Of a stretch of DNA of 64,000 bases, positions 22,731 through 32,300 are shown piece by piece. Every line of letters begins with the position of its first letter. Position 1 is the stretch's first letter. The DNA is from Notospermus geniculatus (Eukaryota > Nemertea > Pilidiophora > Heteronemertea > Lineidae): assembly GCA_002633025.1 (NCBI GenBank), contig NMRB01000469.1, positions 213,760 through 277,759 on the forward strand, in the 5' to 3' direction. Below the pieces are notes generated by a model. It saw only the letters and a list, made by a program, of their open reading frames with translations. It ran no database searches and was not told where the DNA came from. The position numbers were made by a program, and so were the translations under genes.

Positions 22731-23880
22731 TTTGCCTCGCTGAGGTCTTCGGGCTTCCTGAAGGTGATAACAACTGTTGATTTAATCACTTGTTTTTAGA
22801 TAATTAAAAGAGGGTTATTTGAGAATTAATTAATTAATAATTAATTTATAGTGAAAAGTAGACAAGTGCTTCAGTCATCAGTGACATTTGCCTCGCTGAG
22901 GTCTTCGGGCTTCCTGAAGGTGATAAACAACTGTTGATTTAATCACTTGTTTTTACATGTAGATAATTATAAAAGAGGGTTATTTGAGAATTAATTAATT
23001 AATAAGTAATTTATAATGAAAAGTAGACAAGTGCTTCAGTCATCAGTGAATTTGCCTCGCTGAGGTCTTCGGGCTTCCTGAAGGTGATAACAACTGTTGA
23101 TTAAATCACTTGTTTTTAGATAATTAAAAGAGGGTTATTTGAGAATTAATTAATTAATAATTAATTTATAATGAAAAGTAGACAAGTGCTTCAGTCATCA
23201 GTGACATTTGCCTCGCTGAGGTCTTCGGGCTTCCTGAAGGTGACAACAACTGTTGATTTAATCACTTGTTTTTAGATAATTAAAAGAGGGTTATTTGAGA
23301 ATTAATTAATTAATAATTAATTTATAATGAAAAGTAGACAAGTGCTTCAGTCATCAGTGACCTTTGCCTCGCTGAGGTCTTCAGGCTTCCTGAAGGTGAT
23401 AACAACTGTTGATTTAATCACTTGTTTTTAGATAATTAAAAGAGGGTTATTTGAGAATTAATTAATTAATAATTAATTTATAATGAAAAGTAGACAAGTG
23501 CTTCAGTCATCAGTGACATTTGCCTCGCTGAGGTCTTCAGGCTTCCTGAAGGTGATAACAACTGTTGATTTAATCACTTGTTTTTTTAGATAATTAAAAG
23601 AGGGTTATTTGAGAATTAATTAATAATTAATTTATAATGAAAAGTAGACAAGTGCTTCAGTCATCAGTGACCTTTGCCTCGCTGAGGTCTTCGGGTTCCT
23701 GAAGGTGATAACAACTGTTGATTTAATCACTAGTTTTTTAGATAATTATAAAAGAGGGTCAATTGAGAATTAATTAATTAATAATGAAAAGTACATGTAG
23801 ACAAGTGCTTCAGTCATCAGTGACCTTAGCCTCGCTGAGGTCTTCGGGCTTCCTGAAGGTGATAACAACTGTTGATTTGC
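22731..23880. repeat. Satellite-like array, eight units of about 156 bp
   Basis: Units start at 22731, 22887, 23051, 23207, 23363, 23519, 23673 and 23826. Each opens with CCTCGCTGAGG followed by CTTC-GGCTTCCTGAAG, both small palindromes, and then an AT-rich tail with AATTAATTAATTAAT. Copies are very similar, differing by small indels in the tail. This is a local tandem array, not CRISPR: the whole unit repeats and there are no unique spacers. Confidence 0.95.
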
Positions 23881-24358
23881 TTGTGAATAATGAGACTCGG
23901 TAGGCAGGAACACATCCGAAAATAAAATATAGATAAAAACATAAGTGCTTTTTCCACCATTTACATTGTTTTGCCACCGGCCTTCCTATACTGTATTACA
24001 ACTCTGGGTGAAAATCGTAGACCAAATGGTTGCTTTTAAAATTATAGGTGAGAAAAACGTACCAAATACCACACCACCAGTCCGAAGTTGCAGTAAGGCT
24101 GAGAGGAATACGCGATACAGATTAAACAAAAGGAAGGTTGAAGAGAAAGGTCGACAGCTTCTCGTAGAAAGGCGAATGGCTTGATACAGTTTCATCCCGT
24201 AAGTTAATCAAAATTATTTTAGCTGTCCCCCAGTTAAATATAATGGCGTCCATGACTGTCTATGACAACAGTTCATGATATCAATCTTTCTGCTTGGGAA
24301 TTCCATCTGACACTGTGCGAGACGTTCACTGTACATTCTCATGTTTTTTTTCACTGCA

Positions 24359-24686
24359 GATTGGAAGTGACGTGGCTGCATTCGCGAAAAATGTTGACTC
24401 CAACAAATACACACAACCGTTCATCCTAGGACCAAGGAATCGAAGAAATCCGGCTGAGTTTCTCTTGGTGTGCGAATTCAAGGCTATTCCAATAGGACCA
24501 TCAATTGTTCTGGCTTTTGACAAGCTGTTTCAGTTGCATTATGTGTTGAATGTGCATTTTGCGAAACCCCTTCAGCAGTTTTTCGCCTTTTTCCAACATT
24601 ATACATATTATGACGTAATTGACCAACCCAAATCATCGCAGGTTAGAAATATCGCTAGGCCTAGCGATATTCTGCGCATTGCCTAA
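24359..24686 (+). CDS. Partial exon of a conserved protein of unknown function (weak)
   Basis: After a good acceptor (a T-rich tract then CACTGCAG, ending 24358) an open frame of 109 codons reads to a stop at 24686. Its middle, FLLVCEFKAIPIGPSIV then AFDKLFQLHYVLNV, resembles the C-terminal region of a family of uncharacterised, often transposon-associated animal proteins that I know only by pattern. A possible upstream exon, 24048-24198, ends at a GTAAGT. It could be a gene, a domesticated fragment or a relic. No function is claimed. Confidence 0.4.
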
Positions 24687-24805
24687 ATGCCAGCAAAATT
24701 TTAATCGACCAAAAAATTGGCCGTCACTAGTAGATGTACAATGTATAATCATCGAATAAACTAGGTAAATTTTATATCTTAATTCCATGTTACGGTACAC
24801 AATCT

Positions 24806-25470
24806 GAGAGGAACCATGATACGACCCGTCTGCACTCTGGATAGAAAGATGCTCCCGACATTGTATAATTGGGACATCCTGTACACACCGGTATTCTTTG
24901 GCATTCCTTAAAACTCCTCTGGTTAGTCGAAGATGTAGGTTTTGCGTTGTGAGTTTTGTGAATTTTGAAGCCTCGTTTTGAATTTCGAACCAACTTGTTT
25001 CTCAGGTTACTCATGTATTACAGATTTAATACAGATTTAAAATTTCACACGAAATATTGGGTTCGTGTTGATGCTTTCTTGCCGGAGGGATATGCCGTCT
25101 GAATGACGGGATTGAGTTGAGACACTGAGAGGAACCATGATACGACCGTCTGCACTCTGGATAGAAAGATGCTCCCGACGTTGTATAATTGGGACATCCT
25201 GTACACACCAGTATTCTTTGGCATTCCTCAAAAGTCCTCTAGTCGAATTATGTAGGTTTTGCGTTGTGAGTTTTGTGAAGGTTGAAGCCTCGTTTTGAAT
25301 TTCGAACCAAATTGTTTCTCAGGTTACTCATGTATTGTGTCACGTGTCTTTATTTTTGTGTTAAACATGATTTGCGTCCTTTAATACAGATTTTAAATTA
25401 CACAAGAAATATTGGGTTCGTGTTGATGCTTTCTTGCCGGAGGGATATGCCGTCTGAATGACGGGATTGA
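24806..25470. repeat. Tandem duplication of a 321-bp block
   Basis: GAGAGGAACCATGATACGAC starts at 24806 and at 25127. The copies stay parallel to ATGACGGGATTGAG, but copy 2 carries about 50 extra bases near 25335-25385, and copy 1 has the extra words CTGGTTAG. Open frames here are shared by both copies but look fortuitous. Confidence 0.9.
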
Positions 25471-25483
25471 GGCGTGCACAAAA

Positions 25484-25554
25484 AGGATATCGCCTCGTAA
25501 GTGGCATCCCTAAGTAGACTCTACTCAGGGATGCCACTTAGGAGGCGATATCCT
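25484..25554. repeat. Perfect-arm palindrome, 71 bp
   Basis: AGGATATCGCCTC-TAAGTGGCATCCCT pairs with its inverse around a small AGTAGACTCTACT centre. It is isolated and sits at the left border of the GAGCGA-rich cluster. Confidence 0.85.
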
Positions 25555-25569
25555 GACTGTATGGATTTC

Positions 25570-25890
25570 CCATAGGCTACATTCGCTCTTTTGGAGCTGG
25601 ACATTCGCTCTTTAAAAGAGCTAAGAGTTGGCTCTCTGAACGATCGGAACCGTAATGAAACGAGCGAACCGTAATGAAAGGAAGGAGTGAAATATGACGC
25701 AAACGAGCGATTTTTCGCTCTCAAAAGAGCCAATAATGACGCACCAAAAGAGCGGATTTTCGCACTTTAAACGATCGAATCAGTTCGCTCTTTTGAAAGA
25801 GCGATATTCGCTCCGTAAGGAGCAATCCCTAACTTCGATCTGAAGAAGAGCGAGAATTCGCTCTTAAAGATCGAATATTCACTCTTTGGA
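25570..25890. repeat. Cluster of CGCTCTTT / AAAGAGCG micro-palindromes
   Basis: At least a dozen short motifs of the form TTCGCTCTTTT or AAAGAGCGA, on both strands and at irregular spacing, fill about 320 bases, interleaved with ACGATCG and CGTAATGAAA words. It is not a regular tandem array and has no ORF of note. Confidence 0.8.
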
Positions 25891-26065
25891 ATTAAGAGAG
25901 TAAATAAGAGGTGTCCTGATGACAGAGGTCATTTCCTCTGACCGGGTTGTCCTCAATTGAGAGGTGTCCTGAATACTGAGAAGTCAAAATGAATACAAAG
26001 ACCTGTTTTGGACTGAATTTTGGTGTCCTTTATAGAGAGGTATCCTTCTGGCAGTTAGTGACCTG

Positions 26066-26554
26066 TAAAGCCAGGCGCACACTGCCCTTGCGGCCTGCAA
26101 TTTTTGACCGGCGTGGTTTACAAATGACGCCGTCCTGGATATGGTTGCGTCTTGGTGTGCAGTTGAAATTGCCAGGATATCGATCGATACAGCAAGATAT
26201 TCTGGAACTATCCAGAAATAGCCGACAATGACATCATTTTGCGCTCACGTATAGTTATTCTGAAATCATGTGACGCCAGGAAGGGACTACTTCATTGGTC
26301 AACTACCCCAAGATACGGCGGGAGGTGCCAGTGAACGTACCACACACTCCTTGCGGTGGAGGACGCCGGCAAATCTGACGCCAACAAATATCAAATCAGT
26401 TTGATTTCTGTGATCATGGTTGTGCCACGGACTGCCGGCAAAAAATCGTTGGGATGTGGTTACGGCGTTCTCCGCACACCAACACTTGCGGCACTGTGAT
26501 TCGTGACGCCGGTCAAAAATCACCTGCCATAAGGGCAGTGTGTGCCTGGCTTTA
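26066..26554. mobile_element. MITE with TAAAGCCAGGC ends, 489 bp
   Basis: TAAAGCCAGGCGCACACTGC at the left and its near-inverse at the right pair over about 50 bases, including GACCGGCGT. The TAA/TAG flanks would suit a PIF/Harbinger TWA target with one mutation, which is inference. The interior has many CGCC/GGCG words. Confidence 0.8.
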
Positions 26555-26599
26555 GGGAGGTTCCAGTGTGCATCAATTTCCACCGATGTCATCCAAATC

Positions 26600-27950
26600 T
26601 CAAAGCTGATGGTAAAATGCTAGGTGCTCGTAGGCAGCTTCCAGTTCTGCTGATAGGAGCAATCTCAAATTCTGAGTTCTCTTTGCGACTCCCTGTAGAA
26701 ACATTTACATCACATTGAAACCACATATTTGGGAAATCACTCAGCAAAATAGCTCAGTGTGAACCAATTTCATTCCATTTGTTGTGTGATTGAATTCTAA
26801 AATTACGGTATCTTTTTGCGCTATTTTCCTCATTGAAAATAGGGCTAAGTGTCTCTCACTGAGTAAGTAACCTCAATAGTAGTTGTGTGAATGATCTTCA
26901 AGCCATAACCATGGAATAATTTCATCATTCACAATCACTGAGCATTCATATTTGCTCTTTTGCCCCGAGCTACCATTACCATAACTAAATGGTACATTTT
27001 TATACGAACAATTAATGATGGGATTTCATTGTGAAGTTGGTCAATTATATTCTTACAGATTGTTGGTGCTGTATTATGGCTGTGAATATGCCTGTACATG
27101 TTTTTCTTTCGTGAAACTTTTCAATGGCGTGATTTTTTCGTGATCGTGCCTGCTCTTTGGAGATACACGATGAAAAGTGCCTGTGCTCAGTGTTATATCG
27201 AGGCCATTTTAGAGTGGCGCCACCCTTGCCCCTAAAGGGGGCGCCACTGTGCCCTTTTTAACCCCCTTGGGCGCCATGCCCCTAAAAAAATTTTTTTTTA
27301 GGTTTTAGTACCCCCAGACCCTCTGTCATGGTCCCTTTTGGTCATATCACCTTAGAAACTGGCTTAAATTGGCTGTTGACTGGAGTAGGGACCTTTTTAA
27401 ATGACAAGCTTCTCAAATTCCATTAGTAGAAATGCCGTGAATGAAAAGTGCCCTTTTCTTGGTTGAAGTGCCCTTTTCACAAAGTTTGCACCGTGCCCTT
27501 CTGATATCCTAGATATACATGTACACTGGTGCTGTAGTGACGAAAAGTGCCTGTGACAAATTTACACTTGCCCTGATGTCGTCTCCTTCAGGCATTGATT
27601 TCTGCAGCGCGTACCTGGAACCCTGTGACCATGGTTGTCCCAAGAAGTCACGTGATGCTCTTATATGGTAATTTCATCCGTTCTGACTTTGCTGAATGAC
27701 CATCAGCCGCGGGGAGAGAGGGCAGACCGTTCCTGAAGTGCTGAACGATGAATCACTGTTGGTAGAAAACAAATGTATTGGGCTCTGTCATTGTGGTTCT
27801 GTTTCTTGAGCCAAGTTATGGTGGAACAATGCTGACACACTTGTAACAATATGATATGAGCTGATCTTGCATGGAGGGAGAGATAACGTGTGTTATTCTT
27901 GGTCAAACTGTGAGGATATAAGGCAGATGAACGGAAGATGATCGCCTGTA
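26600..27950. other. Intergenic stretch with AAAGTGCC words, no gene seen
   Basis: A small GC-rich hairpin (GTGGCGCC...GGCGCCAC, about 27213-27246) and several repeats of AAAAGTGCC-TG are present (27172, 27447, 27543). No believable ORF. Confidence 0.4.
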
Positions 27951-28324
27951 AACTCCCTACGCAGTTGTGAGTCGCGCCCCTTCGGTTTACTCGCTCTCCA
28001 CAACTGCTTTACTTCGTAAAATTCTCCGCCTTTGGTCAACAGATGGCGCTGAGGGAGCAACCAATGAGAGCACCGAGCAACCGGTAACCAAGCTGGCCTG
28101 AGACACTTTTTCATTGGCCGAGCGGTTTGTAGCCATGGTAGCACAAGAACATCCGTTGCCAACGGGCCAAAAGTTCTGAAAGCAGCGTGCTGATAGGCTG
28201 TAAAATTCACGCCAGGCCCTGATGCCATCTGTTGACCAAACACGGCGAATTTTACAAAGTTAAGCACTAGTTGTGGAGAGCGGGTAAACCGAAGGGGGCG
28301 CAGTACACAACTGCGTAGGGAGTT
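27951..28324. mobile_element. MITE with AACTCCCTACGCAGTTGTG ends, 374 bp
   Basis: The inverted termini pair for about 110 bases, covering TTCGGTTTACTCGCTCTCCAC and AAAATTC-CCG. The 169-codon open frame on the minus strand crossing this element is produced by it and is not a gene. Confidence 0.85.
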
Positions 28325-28340
28325 GACACACAAAATGATA

Positions 28341-28495
28341 AATATCAAGAAGTCAACTTCCAGAACGAATTTTCGACCCCATCCGGGTTCTTCCTCAGGC
28401 ACTTTTCAGTTGGAGAGTCTGTCCAACTGAAAAGTGCCTGAGAAAGAACCGGGTTGGGGTCGAAAATTCATTCTGGAAGTTGACTTCTTGATATT
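28341..28495. mobile_element. Palindromic head-to-head element, second copy
   Basis: Same core as at 8228-8469 (GAAGTCAACTTCCAGAA, then the GACCCC-GGG block), here with a private centre (TTTTCAGTTGGA/TCCAACTGAAAA) and private outer arms (AAATATCAA/TTGATATTT). Confidence 0.85.
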
Positions 28496-28499
28496 TTTC

Positions 28500-29363
28500 A
28501 TTATCTCCTGGTGTCATGTCAGTACGTTGAGGCTCATTTTCCGTGCGACTTAACACTGGTTTTGTAGCAGAGTCAATTTGGAGTCAACATGAGAGTAGCC
28601 TATTTCCATTCACACAGTGGTGTCCATGAATATCGATATTAAAATATTATTAGGTTTTATTAATGGAAGAGAAAAAGCCTGCTGATGTTGGATATCTGCA
28701 AGTTCCAATAAGCAATACAGCTGTTTTTGCCCCAAGTACCAGATGTTTTATCACCCCAGGATGTGTGTGTCAGATGGTCTCTACTCATTACGGTCATGAC
28801 ATTTATCATTGGATGGTCTCACTTCATCGTATTGATGGCCCAGGTGGTTTAGTTGGAATTATGTTGGCAACAATCAATATTCAAAACCCATCTTGTCATT
28901 CTCCAGCTGTTTGTTTCACGTTGTAACATTGGCATATCCTGTTGTGTTTCTATTTCTAGGCCTAGCCAGTGTGTTTGTCTCATGCTTTGGGCTTTGAAAC
29001 CTACAACACCCTTTCTACCAACTTCACCTCCTGTTACGTTGAAGAGCAGAATACACAGACCGTTGTTGTAGTTGTCCACTAGGTGGCAGCATCTTCCACA
29101 GGCACACAGTTGGAAGCAAGTCAGTTTCTGGTTCATTTGAACACGAGTGCAGAACAATTTGTTCAACTTGACCTATGTAAACATGACATGGCTGCCGTGC
29201 ACTTAAACCAACTGCAAAATCTAACAAATCTTTTCCCTCCATTTACGTCCTGTCCTTCAATTTTCAGACAATTAAAGATCTTAATGAATCTGCCACATTT
29301 CTTATTAATTATACTCAATTACAACACATTTTATTAATTGTCCTCTCCACATTCCTCTTTCAG
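28500..29363 (+). other. Sequence upstream of the first TMTC3 exon found
   Basis: I looked here for TMTC N-terminal exons (the luminal FDD-type motif and first membrane segments) and found none. An open frame at 28663-28926 has no matching features. This is probably intron. Confidence 0.4.
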
Positions 29364-32300
29364 GGTCAGCCTGTTGTTTCTTGACGAGATCCCAAGTTTT
29401 GTTGCCAGTTTGCTGTTTGCTGTTCACCCAGTCCACGTGGAAGCTGTAAGTTGAAAACCATCTTGAATCGTCAAGGGTTCATATCGCTATGCCTTCGGAC
29501 TAGACTCCAACTATAGTCATGTACCATAAATTGCGGACCATGTTTACATGGCATCATGATGTCGCAATGCATCAGCATGTGTTGGATGCACGACGACGTC
29601 ATGTCACTCGTAATGGGTCGCAAAATTTGGTAGGCCTACATATCTTATAGTGGTGCGGTGTCCGAAGGCGAAGTGACCATTGACCTTGATATTTCAAAAT
29701 GTGCAAAACATGAATATGTGACCTGTCACAGAAAAACCCGTATTAAGTCGCACAAGATATGAACCAGGATGAACCAAAATAAATACAGGAGATGAAGGAA
29801 GAAATGTAATCACCTAGATTTTACAAAAGACAGACAATAAGCCTATAGGACTACTGAAATTGAAAAACGTTGGTCCAACCTGCCAACTTCAGAGCGACTT
29901 TTAAGTCGTTAAAACACTGGTTTTGCAGTGATAGTATACATGAAGTCCAAATTTTCGCAAATTTTTGACTCCAACCAGGGTCTTCCTCAGGCACTTCCTT
30001 GTAGGGATCCCAGAAGTGAACTTCACTTCTGGGATCTCTACTAGAAAGTGCTCTACAGTACAGGTCACAATTAACATCCCTAAATTTGCGTAAGTTACGC
30101 GTAACTTACACAACAACTCACGAGCTATGTTACACGTAACTTACGAGGTGAGTTACGTGAATTTCGCTAGCTATGCAGTGATTTACGAGGCGAGTTACGC
30201 GAAACCAAAGCTGTGAGTTACGCGTAAGTTACAAGTAACTTGCGCGAAGCCGTTGGGATGCCAATTGTGACCTGTACTGTATGTTGGATATCGGTTTTGC
30301 AGTGACAGGTTATATGGCAGATGGTCAAAATCTGCAGAGATATCTCGCACATTCACCTCTCCTGGCAGTAGTTTAGACCCTCCGACAGTTATCACCTCAC
30401 AGAGACAAGAAAACCCTTGGATATCCTTGCAATATTCTTGGAATAGAATCTGCTTCAACAAAGCAGTATCTCTCAGAAAATGAGATATAAATTTACTATG
30501 AGTTGATCTCACCCACTCTTCTGTAAGCCTTCTATCCTTACGTGATAAAAACCAGGCAAACATTTTATATACTTCCACTGAGCAAACAATTTATATACTT
30601 GTATCTCCTTGGCAATTGCCTCTCATGTTACAAAGACTTCCGCAATCAAGGAGCTACAAGATCAGATGGAGATCTAGCGTGTGTATAGCATCTCTTGAGT
30701 TCCCGTTGGTCCATTGGGTAATGAATCTGTTGGATGGCTGGAGCTCAGATTGCGATGGTACCTTGATAAAGATTGTTATAAATGTGCTGGATTAACTCTC
30801 CGATATTCTGTGGCAGTAGGCACTCAATTTACACAGATGTTATTGTGTGACTGTCTGGGTTCTTTAACCCGTTAACTGGGTAGGACGTCATATTACGTCA
30901 TTACAAAATCCGGGGAACCCCCGAAAACACCCGAGGATCTCAGCTTGCGTACGGCATAATGGTACGCCTTGCAAGGAAATGGCGTTTCACAGTGCGTAGG
31001 ACGTTATATCACGTCCTGAACCTTATGTGTCAAGAACTTTTTTTTTGGAAAAATTTTTTCTAAGAAAGAGAATTTTTTTCAAAAATTAATTACACAGTTA
31101 ACGGTTTGAAGAGTTGATCGGGGGTTGAGCCAGCAGCACACCAGGTGATCGCAGGCGAACAAAATCGGCTGTTGACACCAGGTATCACCAATGCGTGGCC
31201 ACCAATCTTCTCGCCAACGATGATCAAACAATATCAAAACCAATATTGCCTAGTCTGCGGTGACTGTCGAGACGATCGGTGGCAATTAGATTGCTTGCGG
31301 TATTGCCTGGTGTGTGCTGGCTTTTAATGAAGTCATTTGTGTTTTGCGGGACGCTCCCCTGCATTGATGTTGGGTAGCGAGAGTCACAGTGCGTGTTGGT
31401 AACCCCAGATAACGTCAGGATCAAGAATGTATCTGAGAAAAATGGCAACGTTTCGAAGTTCAGAAGTCTGTGCCTTTAGGCTCTAATGGGTTAAACTAGT
31501 AGAGCTGCTTGAAGTATATCTCTCAGATGTAGACAATCGCCCCCACTCTCAGGATGTTTAAAGAGGATTAGCAGCTTTGATATTTATGTGGTATCGACTG
31601 CCTCAGGATGGGCAAAAAGAGATCAGCATTTTGTCCGAGGGCACAATCGATAAGTCTATGTAAACATGAGTTATTTACTGAAAAGCATCAAGCAAGTGTC
31701 TATCAATAAATAATCCCCGCTTGGGGTTTGTCAGGAATCAGTCGACCGTGAATGACAGATCAGAAATTGTGCAGGGCTGGTTTGTTAAAATAGGCTGCGG
31801 GAGGAAGGAGCAGTGTAGCAGACTGGTGGGTGGTAAATTGAAGTTGAGAGCCGAGGTTTAACCCTTTCACTGCCATGGGCGACGATCGTCGCCCCCTCTA
31901 GTGCCTGCCGTAGGCGACCATCGTCGCCCTATGCAGAAAGCCTGTTCAGTTAGTTTGGCTATTCATAGATGGTGCCCCAATCGAAATTACAGAAATTCCC
32001 CTGAGACTGCCATAGGCGACCACTGACACTCTCTATGCAGAAGGTATGTTTAGTTAGTTTGGCCATTCATAGACGGCACCCCAATCGTAATTAGGGGATT
32101 TTCCGTGCACGGAAAACCGTATACACGGCAGTGTAGCGTACAACTTATCTGGGAAACTCGGCAGTGAAAGGGTTAAAGGAACACATAACTTCTGAAATCT
32201 TATTCTGTTGGTAAAGGCGCTGGTCCTCACGAGTTTTCTTGTGCGAGCTGGCTTTCTATGGGCAATCGACCATAGAAAGCTATGGGTAGTTATTTGTGTC

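Noticed and set aside
22731-23880. CRISPR-like regular repetition
   Set aside because: The entire 156-bp unit repeats with no unique spacers, and the genome is animal. It is a satellite-type array.
27893-28402. 169-codon open frame on the minus strand
   Set aside because: It is made of the TIR element 27951-28324 and part of the next palindrome; the PEEEPGWGRKF start is simply the head-to-head core read as protein, as in three other places.
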